Positions 14,985 through 22,545 of a stretch of DNA of 46,831 nt are shown here, one piece after another. Made by a program: the position numbers and the translations under genes. The notes beneath the pieces are model-generated. The model ran no database searches. It was not told where the DNA came from and saw nothing but the letters and a program-made list of their open reading frames with translations. The stretch covers positions 1 through 46,831 of the forward strand of contig NZ_JAICZA010000020.1 of assembly GCF_025933915.1 (NCBI RefSeq). Direction: 5' to 3'. This stretch comes from Mycobacterium sp. (GTDB taxonomy: Bacteria; Actinomycetota; Actinomycetes; Mycobacteriales; Mycobacteriaceae). Positions within the stretch are counted from its first letter, which is position 1. Each line of letters begins with the position of its first letter.

Positions 14985-15934
14985 GCGGCCCCCGAGTTGA
15001 CATCGTCCCGCTCGCCATTTCGCGCCCGCCACGACCGTATCAGTCCCGCACCGGCGACTCGAAGCCGTCGAGCCTTGCCCACGGTGGCCCGGCGGTCGAA
15101 AACGGCGAACTCGCTTTTTTCGATGCAGTCCAGGATCTCTGCGTATAGGGCGGCCGCCGTTGCCACGCACGGCCGTGAGCGAGGCGCGAGGGTGGCGATT
15201 CCCGCCGCGGCGAATCGATAAGTCTGACGGGCAATTTCGTGCTGGGCAGCCAGGGCGCGGCGCACCCGGGGGTCGGTACGGCGGTGCGTGTGACACCACG
15301 CCAACAGCTCTCGATCGACCCCGTCGGCGGCGAGTTCGTCGGCCGGCAGGTAGACCCGGCCGCGCACCAAATCCTCGTCGACATCGCGCAGGAAGTTGGT
15401 GAGCTGGAAGGCCCGGCCCAGCGCCGCGGCGTAGGGCGCGGCCTCCTCGACCGGCGTCACGGTCCCCAGGATCGGGAGTACTTGCAGCCCAATCGCTTCC
15501 GCGGAGCCCCGCATGTAGAGGTTGAGCGCTTTGCGGTCGGGATAGTCGGTGACCGTGAGGTCCATTCGCATCGACGTCAGGAAGTCCTCGAAGAGACCGG
15601 CGCTGATCTGGTAGCGCCGCACGGTGTGGGTCACCGCCGCCACCAGCGGATCGTCGAGGTGAGCGCCGTCGGAGAGGAAGCGCTCGGACAGTTGTTGCAG
15701 CCGTCGGCCACGACTGGAAATGTCTGTCTGCTGATCGAGGTCGTCGAGGATGTCGTCGGCGTAGCGGGCGAAGCCGTACAGCGCGTGCACGGGCGGCCGT
15801 TGGTCGGGCGCGAGCAGCCGGGTGGCCAAGAAGAAGGTGCGTCCATGGGCGGCATTGAGTTCCCGGCACTGGCGATATCCCTCGCGCAGCCGTGGATCGT
15901 CGATTCCGGCCGCGGCCAATTCGCTGCGCATCAT
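14981..15934 (-). CDS. crtB: Phytoene synthase CrtB
   Basis: This 317-aa squalene/phytoene synthase joins two GGPP molecules to phytoene, the first committed step. The two Mg-binding Asp clusters are clear: DDILDD at about 60-65 and LRDVDEDLVRGRVYLP near residues 175-190. The N-terminal HGRTFFLATRLL is also characteristic. ATG 15934 is followed directly by a second ATG; it overlaps the crtI stop by 4 bp, and the stop overlaps crtYc. Confidence 0.96.
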   Translation of the reverse strand: MMRSELAAAGIDDPRLREGYRQCRELNAAHGRTFFLATRLLAPDQRPPVHALYGFARYADDILDDLDQQTDISSRGRRLQQLSERFLSDGAHLDDPLVAAVTHTVRRYQISAGLFEDFLTSMRMDLTVTDYPDRKALNLYMRGSAEAIGLQVLPILGTVTPVEEAAPYAAALGRAFQLTNFLRDVDEDLVRGRVYLPADELAADGVDRELLAWCHTHRRTDPRVRRALAAQHEIARQTYRFAAAGIATLAPRSRPCVATAAALYAEILDCIEKSEFAVFDRRATVGKARRLRVAGAGLIRSWRARNGERDDVNSGAA

Positions 15935-17451
15935 GGCGAACCGGCTTTCATGTCGAGGTGGGCGGTTGAGCACCTGGCGGCGCCGGTGATGCGGTCCGCG
16001 GCGAGGCGCCCGGAAATCAGGGTCGTCGGCACGCCGACGCCGGGCACCGTCGAGGACCCGGCGAGCACCGCGTTGTCGATGCCGCGGACCATGTTGGCCG
16101 GGCGGAACGGGCCGGTCTGGCCGAAGGTGTGGGCCAGGGCGAACGGGCTGCCGGCCGCCATACCCTGACGACCCCAGTCGGCGGGGGTGACGACGTCGAG
16201 AATCGTTGCGTCTTGCCCCAATCCGGGCAGCAGCCGGTCCGCGACGTGTGCGATGAGGGTGTCGGCGTAGGCGGCGCCGGCCCGTGACCAATCGATGGAG
16301 CCACGTTCCAGGTTCGGCGCCGGGGCCAGGACATAGAGCAGATCGCGTCCCTCGGGAGCCAGCGCTGGGTCGCCGGCCGTCGGGCGGGTCACCAGTAGCG
16401 ACGGATCGGCCATGACTCGGCCGTCGCGGATGATGTCGGTGAAGGTCTGATCCCATGCCTCGCCGAACAGGATCGTGTGGTGGGCGGTGTCGGGAGCAAC
16501 CGCGGGACAACCCAGGTGAACCACCACCGCCGACGGTGAGGCTCGCAGCCGCACGGCGCGACGCGGTGTGCGGCCCAGCAGCACGTAGGTCTGGGGCAGT
16601 TCGGTGGTCAGCACCACCGCATCGCACGAGATGCGCCCGGTCTGTTCGGTGAGTACGGCCCTGACCCGACCGCCGGATTGTTCGAGCGCGGTCACGGTTG
16701 CGCCGTAACAGAATCGGACACCGGCATCGGCGGCCGCTGCGGCCAGCGCGTCCGGCAGCGCGCGCACGCCGCCCCGCGGAAACACCACACCCGAGATGGT
16801 GTCCATGTAGGCGATGACCGCGTAGACCGCCAGGGCGTCACGCGGCGCCACCCCGGCATACAGCGACTGAAAGGTGAAGATCCGCTGCAGCCGCGGATCG
16901 CTGATGTGCCGCTTGACCATGCGGTCCCATTTGCGGAAGCCGCCGATCGCCGTCAGCTGCGCCAGCTGCGGCGTGAGCAACGAGAGCGGGGAATCGAAAT
17001 TGGCGCCGATGAACCCGTCGAATTCGGTGCGGTACAACCTCGTCAGCCACTCCCGTAGCCGCCGGTAGCCCGCCGCCTGCCCGGAGCCGGCGAACTCGGC
17101 GATCGCGTCGGCCATCCGCTCTGCATCGCTGTGCACATCGAGCGCGCAGCCGTCGGCGAACACGGCGCGGTAGGCGGGATCGACCGTCAGCAGCTCCAGC
17201 CGGTCGGACCGGGTCTCGCCGACGGCCGCGAACGTCTCGTCGATGATGTCCGGCATGGTGAGCACCGTTGGCCCGGTGTCGATCCGGTACCCGTCGACGT
17301 CGAGGCGGCCGGCGCGCCCGCCCGGCCACGGTTCACGCTCGACCACCGTGACCGTGCGCCCCCGACCGGCCAGGTGTAGCGCCGCGGACAGGCCGGCCAG
17401 CCCGGCGCCGATCACCACGACGTGGTCGGTGCGTCCTTCGATGGTCCGCAT
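15931..17451 (-). CDS. crtI: Phytoene desaturase CrtI
   Basis: This 506-aa FAD enzyme introduces four double bonds to turn phytoene into lycopene. The dinucleotide motif is VVVIGAGLAGLSAALHL at 11-27 with VVEREPWPGGRAG after it. The C-terminal bacterial CrtI signature is NAVLAGSSTVPGVGVPTTLI followed by SGRLAADRI. The length is typical. The start lies 28 bp after the crtE stop and its end overlaps crtB by ATGA. A phytoene desaturase stopping at fewer steps cannot be told from sequence alone. Confidence 0.96.
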   Translation of the reverse strand: MRTIEGRTDHVVVIGAGLAGLSAALHLAGRGRTVTVVEREPWPGGRAGRLDVDGYRIDTGPTVLTMPDIIDETFAAVGETRSDRLELLTVDPAYRAVFADGCALDVHSDAERMADAIAEFAGSGQAAGYRRLREWLTRLYRTEFDGFIGANFDSPLSLLTPQLAQLTAIGGFRKWDRMVKRHISDPRLQRIFTFQSLYAGVAPRDALAVYAVIAYMDTISGVVFPRGGVRALPDALAAAAADAGVRFCYGATVTALEQSGGRVRAVLTEQTGRISCDAVVLTTELPQTYVLLGRTPRRAVRLRASPSAVVVHLGCPAVAPDTAHHTILFGEAWDQTFTDIIRDGRVMADPSLLVTRPTAGDPALAPEGRDLLYVLAPAPNLERGSIDWSRAGAAYADTLIAHVADRLLPGLGQDATILDVVTPADWGRQGMAAGSPFALAHTFGQTGPFRPANMVRGIDNAVLAGSSTVPGVGVPTTLISGRLAADRITGAARCSTAHLDMKAGSP

Positions 17452-17479
17452 GGTCAGCGTGCTCCCGAATCGGTGTTAC

Positions 17480-18604
17480 TCATACGGCGCGATCCGTACA
17501 GGCCGCGGCCATTCCGGCCAGCGCGATGCGAACGGGTTCCTCGATCGTCGAGTCGCCGAGGTGGGCACGCGCGGAAGCGACGCGGTCGCTGATCATCTGT
17601 TCGATCAGCCCCACGGCTCCGGTCTCGATGATCAGCGTTTTCCACCTGTCGATCGCGTCGTCCCCGAGGGCTTCACGATTCGCCAGCTCGGTGAGTTCAC
17701 GGCGGGTCGACGGGTCGGCCAGCTGGTGGGCGGTCACCACGACGCTGGTTGCCTTGCGCTCGAGCAGATCTCCCGCGCCGGGCTTTCCCGTCACCGCGGG
17801 GGATCCGAAGACGCCGAGCACGTCGTCGCGGAGCTGGAACGCCTCGCCGACGGCGCGGCCGTAGCTTCCCAGTTGGGACAGCGTGCGAGGGTCGCAGCCG
17901 GCCATGGCCGCCCCGATCTCCAGCGGCCGGCGCACCGTGTAGTTGCCCGATTTACGCCGTGCCACGTCGAGCACGAATTCCAGCCCGGGCGCCTGCCGCG
18001 CGTCGTTGGTCAGGTCGGCGAACTGTCCCACGGCGAGCTCGGTGCGCATCGCGTCATAGCGCGGCCAGGCCCGCTGCAGCCGTCGGTGGTCGATTCCGCT
18101 GTCGCGCAGCATCTGCTCGGCCCAGATCAGGCACAGATCTCCGAGCAGGATCGCGGCCGACTCGCCGAATCGCCGTGAGGGGCCGGGTAATCCGCGCTCC
18201 CGGTGCCACTGCCCGAATTGCCGATGCGCCGACGAGCGGCCGCGCCGCACGTCGGAGCCGTCCATGACGTCGTCTTGCAGCAGCGCGAAGGCGTGCACCA
18301 ACTCAAAACTCGCCGCGGCCCGCAACGCTGCGGGGTCAGGCGGCGCACCGCACAGCCAGCCCAGGTACGTGAACGTCGACCGCAGGCATTTACCGCCGGA
18401 GACGAAGTCGGCCAGGATGTCGCCTACCGCTTCGATACCCGCCCCGTCCAGTTCGGCGGCGCGTCGCTCGGCGACGAAGTCGGCGACCTCGACCAAAACC
18501 ATCCTCCGGACGTTCGACCGCCACTCGCCGAAGTCGTCGGTGCCCGAACAGCCCATGGCCGGCGGCGGTGACGCGGCAGCGGGCGAAATTGACAAAGCTT
18601 CCAT
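17480..18604 (-). CDS. crtE: Geranylgeranyl diphosphate synthase CrtE
   Basis: This 374-aa trans-prenyltransferase has the first Asp-rich motif LLQDDVMDGSDVRRG (DDVMD at 111-115), GGKCLR (70-75) as the substrate-binding loop, and the second motif FQLRDDVLG. I chose ATG 18604 over longer in-frame starts up to 18742 because a SigF-type promoter at 18671-18696 would begin transcription near 18664. GGGAG lies 12 bases upstream. It is the first gene of the crt operon and supplies C20 GGPP. Chain length is inferred from context; other mycobacterial paralogues make different lengths. Confidence 0.93.
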   Translation of the reverse strand: MEALSISPAAASPPPAMGCSGTDDFGEWRSNVRRMVLVEVADFVAERRAAELDGAGIEAVGDILADFVSGGKCLRSTFTYLGWLCGAPPDPAALRAAASFELVHAFALLQDDVMDGSDVRRGRSSAHRQFGQWHRERGLPGPSRRFGESAAILLGDLCLIWAEQMLRDSGIDHRRLQRAWPRYDAMRTELAVGQFADLTNDARQAPGLEFVLDVARRKSGNYTVRRPLEIGAAMAGCDPRTLSQLGSYGRAVGEAFQLRDDVLGVFGSPAVTGKPGAGDLLERKATSVVVTAHQLADPSTRRELTELANREALGDDAIDRWKTLIIETGAVGLIEQMISDRVASARAHLGDSTIEEPVRIALAGMAAACTDRAV

Positions 18605-18670
18605 GTTGCCCAAGCGCTCCCTCCCGGACGGCCTGGAATGCCCGGGCCCGCGACCCCGGCACACGCTGTC

Positions 18671-18696
18671 ATACCCGCCGAGGAGGCGGGCAAACC
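18671..18696 (-). promoter_or_regulatory. SigF-type promoter of the crt operon
   Basis: On the minus strand GGTTT (18696-18692) is followed after 15 bases by GGGTAT (18676-18671), a full match to the SigF consensus. It reads toward crtE, whose ATG is 67 bp downstream of the -10. SigF is known to control carotenoid pigments in M. smegmatis, so this is an expected control point. Confidence 0.7.
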
Positions 18697-18750
18697 ACAG
18701 CGCGAGCCGCCAGGCCCCGCCCAGCGCCGCCCGGTGCGACATACCACATT

Positions 18751-18768
18751 GTTCAATAAGTTAAACAT
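18751..18768. promoter_or_regulatory. 18-bp dyad upstream of crtE, candidate MarR operator
   Basis: TGTTCAATAAGTTAAACA has the symmetry TGTTYAA-N4-TTRAACA, the size and shape usual for MarR dimers. It lies about 55 bp upstream of the SigF-type -35 within an AT-rich island (18745-18785) in GC-rich DNA. A related site lies before mmpL/fni. The upstream position suits an activator, or a repressor of a second promoter I cannot place. Confidence 0.55.
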
Positions 18769-18893
18769 TCATTTTCTGAAGCTCAACCCCCGCAGGCCGC
18801 AGCGGCGACCGCCGCCCTTGCCGCGCCAACACCCGCGGTGGAATCGAGCGACGGGCCGGAACGCCAACTCGTGCAGTCGTTAAGGAGGCCGGA

Positions 18894-19433
18894 TCACGAA
18901 GCGGCGCTGCGGCTGACCTGGCTTCGCGGCTGTCGAAGCCGAGGCAGGTCGGAGAGGAACCTTGGCCGCGCTCGAAGGATGTCGTCTATGCCTTGACAGG
19001 CTTCCGGTATCGAGTCGGTGGTCGCCAACCTGTTGTGGTGCACGATGCGCAGCAGCGGCCGGAGCGCCGTGCCGGTGACCACGCTGCAGTGCACGCGGGC
19101 TTTGCGGAGCTCGTCGTTGACGAACAGCAGCGCCCGAAAGCCCTCGACGCTGATGAAGCGCAGCCGGCTCAAATCGACGACAATTGGGGTCTTGAGCAGG
19201 GCGAAGCTGCGGATGGCTTCGGCGAGGTCTTTTGCATTCGAGGCATCGATCTCGCCGTCGATGCGCACCACCGTGGCGAGGCAGCGCGCATAGACGAACA
19301 CGTGTGCCCTGCCGAATTGGGCCATGGGGCGACAGCGTGCGGGGTCATGGTGGCCCGCCGAATTCGCGGAGTGAGGAGGGGCCATTGCGGCGCCTGTCGG
19401 TGGTGGTGAGAGGGGAGTGACCAGTGTTTGCAC
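18894..19433 (-). CDS. STAS-domain protein (anti-sigma-factor antagonist-like)
   Basis: This 179-aa protein has an N-terminal tail of about 45 residues and a STAS domain: VVRIDGEIDASNAKDLAEAI, then TPIVVDLSRLRFISVEGFRALL, then RKARVHCSVVTG. Such proteins release sigma factors such as SigF by binding their anti-sigma partner. The usual D-S-x-G phospho-site reads S-V-E-G, so the standard phosphorylatable Ser is absent. GTG 19433 has GGGAG nearby; ATG 19325 would remove the tail. It lies 289 bp upstream of crtE on the same strand. Confidence 0.8.
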   Translation of the reverse strand: MQTLVTPLSPPPTGAAMAPPHSANSAGHHDPARCRPMAQFGRAHVFVYARCLATVVRIDGEIDASNAKDLAEAIRSFALLKTPIVVDLSRLRFISVEGFRALLFVNDELRKARVHCSVVTGTALRPLLRIVHHNRLATTDSIPEACQGIDDILRARPRFLSDLPRLRQPRSQVSRSAAS

Positions 19434-19573
19434 ACCGCTCCCGCTAGAGACGCAGCTGTGAACTCAACCTGACAGCAGCCTAGCGCCGACGCCAGCGCTG
19501 AGTCGCAGAGTTTCGTTTTTTGGCCGGTGGGCAGCGGCGGCCCGGCCGCTGGTGAATCCAGTGATGAAAGCGC

Positions 19574-19598
19574 GTTTGGCCGCGCGGCCGGCGGGTAT
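19574..19598 (+). promoter_or_regulatory. SigF-type promoter before the dead protease gene
   Basis: CGTTT (GTTT at 19574-19577), 15 bases, then GGGTAT (19593-19598). It has the same spacing as the other two island promoters with one base changed in the -35. Transcription would start about 19605, upstream of ATG 19660, and this argues against the longer start at 19552. Confidence 0.55.
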
Positions 19599-19659
19599 AC
19601 CCGGGCCACGTATCAAACGCGACGAATCCCTTGACGGACGCGAGGGGTGGTGCGGCCCA

Positions 19660-20400
19660 ATGGAAAAGCTCGCCCGCCGCTGGTGCCGGTTAGCGGTCGC
19701 ACCCGCTGCCACGATGATTCTGATCGGCACGCCGGGATGGGCCGGCGCCGACCCAGGAGTGACGGTGTTTCCGGGAATGGAGATTCGCCAGGGCAACACG
19801 GTGTGCATGCTCGGAATGGTCGAGCCGCGGCTCCGGGTCGCCCTGACCAGCGGCCAATGCGACGGTGGGCAGCCGACGGTGACCGACCGCGACCGCAAGC
19901 CGATCGGCGACGTGGTACTCGGCCGACGGCAGGTCGACACGGATTCGCCCGCGGACACCTCGATGCCGCCGGCGGAATACGAAGTCATCGCTCTCGCAGG
20001 TAATGTCACGGCCTCGGATGTGTTGCCCACGGGCCGCCGGCTGCGATCCACGCCCGGGCTGCGCGCGCAGCCGGGCCTGCCCGTGTGTCAGCTGCGCCGC
20101 TCGACCGGGCAACGCTGCGGCTCCGTCGGCATGGTCACCAACGGCCGTTTCGCCATCGCCGACATGGTGGTGGACGGTCGTGACTTCGGGGGCCCGGTTT
20201 ACGCCCTGACCGACGACAACAAGGCCGTCATCGTGGGGCTCTACGAGGGAATGTTCAGGTCCTCGCCCCAGTTCGAATCGTGGCAGGCGGTCATGGCGCA
20301 GGTCTACATCGACAGCCACTCCACCGGCGCGCAGCAACAGTTGCCTGCTCTACGCATGATCAACTGGCACAACGGCGCTCGCGCCTTTGCGGTGCCGTAA
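19660..20400 (+). CDS. Exported trypsin-like protein without catalytic Ser and His
   Basis: This 246-aa protein has a signal peptide (VAPAATMILIGTPGWAGA, cleavage near residue 30) and the two-cysteine pattern of mycobacterial S1-like secreted proteins (C49-C67, C143-C153). The His loop, normally TAGHC, reads TSGQC (63-67), and the Ser loop, normally GDSGGPV, reads RDFGGPV (174-180). So both catalytic residues appear replaced (His to Gln, Ser to Phe). ATG 19660 is preferred over 19552 because of the SigF-type promoter between them. It may bind rather than cut; the role is unknown. Confidence 0.75.
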   Translation: MEKLARRWCRLAVAPAATMILIGTPGWAGADPGVTVFPGMEIRQGNTVCMLGMVEPRLRVALTSGQCDGGQPTVTDRDRKPIGDVVLGRRQVDTDSPADTSMPPAEYEVIALAGNVTASDVLPTGRRLRSTPGLRAQPGLPVCQLRRSTGQRCGSVGMVTNGRFAIADMVVDGRDFGGPVYALTDDNKAVIVGLYEGMFRSSPQFESWQAVMAQVYIDSHSTGAQQQLPALRMINWHNGARAFAVP

Positions 20401-20424
20401 CTTTCCTGCCGCCCGCAGCAGGCA

Positions 20425-21156
20425 GTGATGCCCGGCGTGTTTCCGCCGACGCAGAACGGGAACTCGCCGCCGGTGAGCGTTTTAGATCTTGTGGCGATGC
20501 CGTTCCAGTGGGGCTCCGCGATCCGGGGCAAGCGAATCTTTCATCCCATCGGCGTGCTGGCGGAAGGATTCATCGAACGCGTCGCCCCCGTGGGCCAGGG
20601 CTTGCCGATGCCTTCGTCGGACATCGTTGCCCGAGTGTCCAAGGCCAGCGGCACGCCCGGGCCGCTGCCCGACTTCATCGGCCTGGCTTTCCGGCTACCC
20701 CCTCCGGATCCCGCGGACACGCCCTGGGACATATTGCTGGTCTCGTCGGGATCCGGGGTGCTGTCCCGTGCGGTGACGCTGCGGCCGACCGCGTCGTGGA
20801 GCGGTCAGACCCTGACCACGCTGATGCCGTCGCACTTCCAGGGCAACAATTGGTGGCTTCGAGCCCGAACTCCGGACGACATCGGCGGCACCGGCTTGTC
20901 GCTGGACAGCATCCGCGAGCGCCTCGAGCGCGGGAAGATCGAGATCGCACTCGACCAGGCTTGCGGCAGCGGTGATTTCACGCCATTAGCCCACTTGACG
21001 CTGACGACCGCGGTCGATCCGGAACGACATCAAGACGTGTCGTTTGATCCGGTGGTCAACACCGCACCCGGCTTGAGCCTGCGCCCGCGGTGGCTCGCCG
21101 ATCTACGCGCCCGCGCATATAGGCAGAGCCGTGACGGCAGAAAAGCCGATGAGTAG
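20425..21156 (+). CDS. Conserved hypothetical, possibly catalase-related
   Basis: The 243-aa product has no signal peptide or membrane helix. Blocks include LDLVAMPFQWGSAIRGKRIF, GTPGPLPDFIGLAFRLPPP, DPADTPWDILLVSSGSG and FTPLAHLTLTTAV. I recall actinobacterial relatives annotated as phosphodiesterase or catalase-like, with the K-ASGTPGPLPDFIGLAFR part resembling the catalase region that handles substrate; heme ligands are not evident. It starts 24 bp after the dead protease gene (GTG 20425 or ATG 20428), so it probably shares its SigF-type promoter. The function is uncertain. Confidence 0.7.
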   Translation: MMPGVFPPTQNGNSPPVSVLDLVAMPFQWGSAIRGKRIFHPIGVLAEGFIERVAPVGQGLPMPSSDIVARVSKASGTPGPLPDFIGLAFRLPPPDPADTPWDILLVSSGSGVLSRAVTLRPTASWSGQTLTTLMPSHFQGNNWWLRARTPDDIGGTGLSLDSIRERLERGKIEIALDQACGSGDFTPLAHLTLTTAVDPERHQDVSFDPVVNTAPGLSLRPRWLADLRARAYRQSRDGRKADE

Positions 21157-21168
21157 CCCACCGCATCG

Positions 21169-22524
21169 TCAGCCGGTGCGCCCCAACAGGTGACGCAGCG
21201 CCCGATCCAGATCGGGTTGACGAAACCGGTGCCCGGCCGCGACGAGCTTGCGGGGAGCCACTCGCTGACTCGCGCACACCAGTTCGCGGGCGCCTTGCCC
21301 GCCCAGCAACAGACGTGGGCCCAGGGACGGCACCGGCAACATCGCCGGCCGGCGCAGCACCGCGGCCAAGGCCGACGTGTACTCGCTGTTGCGGACCGGG
21401 TGCGGCGCAACGGCATTCACGGGACCCGACAGCGTCGTGTCCCACAGCGCACGGTGATACACGTCGAGGAGATCGTCGATACCGATCCAGGACAGCCATT
21501 GTCGCCCGTTGCCCAGCCGACCCCCCAGTCCGGCGCTGAACAGCGGGCGCAGCAGCTTCAGCGTGCCGCCGCGCGGCGATTGGACGATGCCGGTGCGCAC
21601 CAGCACCACGCGTAGCCCCGCCTGCCGGGCGGGCGTGGTCGCCTCCTCCCACTCCGCCACCACGTCGGCCAGAAATCCATCACCGCGATCGCTGTCCTCG
21701 GCGAGCGTCTCATCGCCACGGTCGTAGCCGTAATAGCCGATCGCCGACGCCGAAATCAGGACGGCCGGCCGCGGGTCGCTACGGCCGAGCAGTTCAGCGA
21801 GCCGCCGAGTGGGCTCAATCCTGCTGTCCCGGACGGCATTCCGATGCTTGGCGGTGAACCGGCCGGCGATGGAGGCGCCCGCCAAATGGATGACCGCGTC
21901 TATTCCCGCGAACAACTGCGGGTTGGGATCGTCTGGGTTCCACCGTCGTTCATCGTCACCGCGTGCGCTGCGCCGGACCAGCTGGATGACGCGATGCCCG
22001 CCGGTGCGCAGAAAGGCGGTCAGTGCCGAACCGACCAGCCCTGACGACCCTGTGACGGCGATGGTCAGTGGCTTCAGGCCGTTCTGGGCGGCCAGCAGGT
22101 GCGCGGCTAGATCATCGGCCAGCTGACGGTGCCGGTAGTCGAACATGGGGCGCAACAGCGACCCGGGCACCCCGGTGTCGACTCGGTCGATCACCCGGGT
22201 GCGGTTGTCGCCGATGTCTTCGAACTCGTGGGTGTGGCGCCAGCGCACCGCTATTCGCGCCGGCAGTGTGGCCAGGCCTTCGCCACCGATGGTGTCGACG
22301 AACTGGCGCGGTGGGTCGTAGCCGTCCGGCTGATGGACGGCGACCCAGCGCAAACCGCCGGGCAGCGCCAGCGTGGCCCGCCCGTCCTCGAGGGAGGAAG
22401 CCTCGGCGACCAGCCGCATCGGTTGCCACGGCGGCGAGAGCCGATGAAACGCACCCGGCCTGGCATGCCAATCGAAAACGGCCGTGATCGGCGCGTGCAC
22501 CACGCTCGAATAGTCCAGGCCCAT
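21169..22524 (-). CDS. SRPBCC-TIGR01777 epimerase fusion
   Basis: This 451-aa protein has two parts. Residues 1-150 form an SRPBCC (START-like) ligand-binding domain (YSSVVHAPITAVFDWHARPGA). Residues about 152-450 are an extended SDR-type epimerase: ITGSSGLVG-like motif IAVTGSSGLVGSALTAFL, VIHLAGASIAGRF, SASAIGYYG and LSWIGIDDLL, matching the TIGR01777 family. Such fusions are common in actinobacteria; the substrate is unknown. It is convergent with the previous gene (12 bp apart). Relatives occur beside photolyase and carotenoid genes in other bacteria, which suits this island. Confidence 0.88.
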   Translation of the reverse strand: MGLDYSSVVHAPITAVFDWHARPGAFHRLSPPWQPMRLVAEASSLEDGRATLALPGGLRWVAVHQPDGYDPPRQFVDTIGGEGLATLPARIAVRWRHTHEFEDIGDNRTRVIDRVDTGVPGSLLRPMFDYRHRQLADDLAAHLLAAQNGLKPLTIAVTGSSGLVGSALTAFLRTGGHRVIQLVRRSARGDDERRWNPDDPNPQLFAGIDAVIHLAGASIAGRFTAKHRNAVRDSRIEPTRRLAELLGRSDPRPAVLISASAIGYYGYDRGDETLAEDSDRGDGFLADVVAEWEEATTPARQAGLRVVLVRTGIVQSPRGGTLKLLRPLFSAGLGGRLGNGRQWLSWIGIDDLLDVYHRALWDTTLSGPVNAVAPHPVRNSEYTSALAAVLRRPAMLPVPSLGPRLLLGGQGARELVCASQRVAPRKLVAAGHRFRQPDLDRALRHLLGRTG

Positions 22525-22545
22525 GCCTCGACGTTAGGGACGTCG

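Noticed and set aside
18605-18742. Longer crtE N-terminus starting at 18742
   Set aside because: It would begin upstream of the predicted SigF transcription start near 18664, and the added residues are Arg/Gly-rich with no family similarity.
5072-22524. Transposon or phage origin of the island
   Set aside because: No transposase, integrase, tRNA junction or flanking direct repeat is visible, and base composition looks like that of its surroundings.
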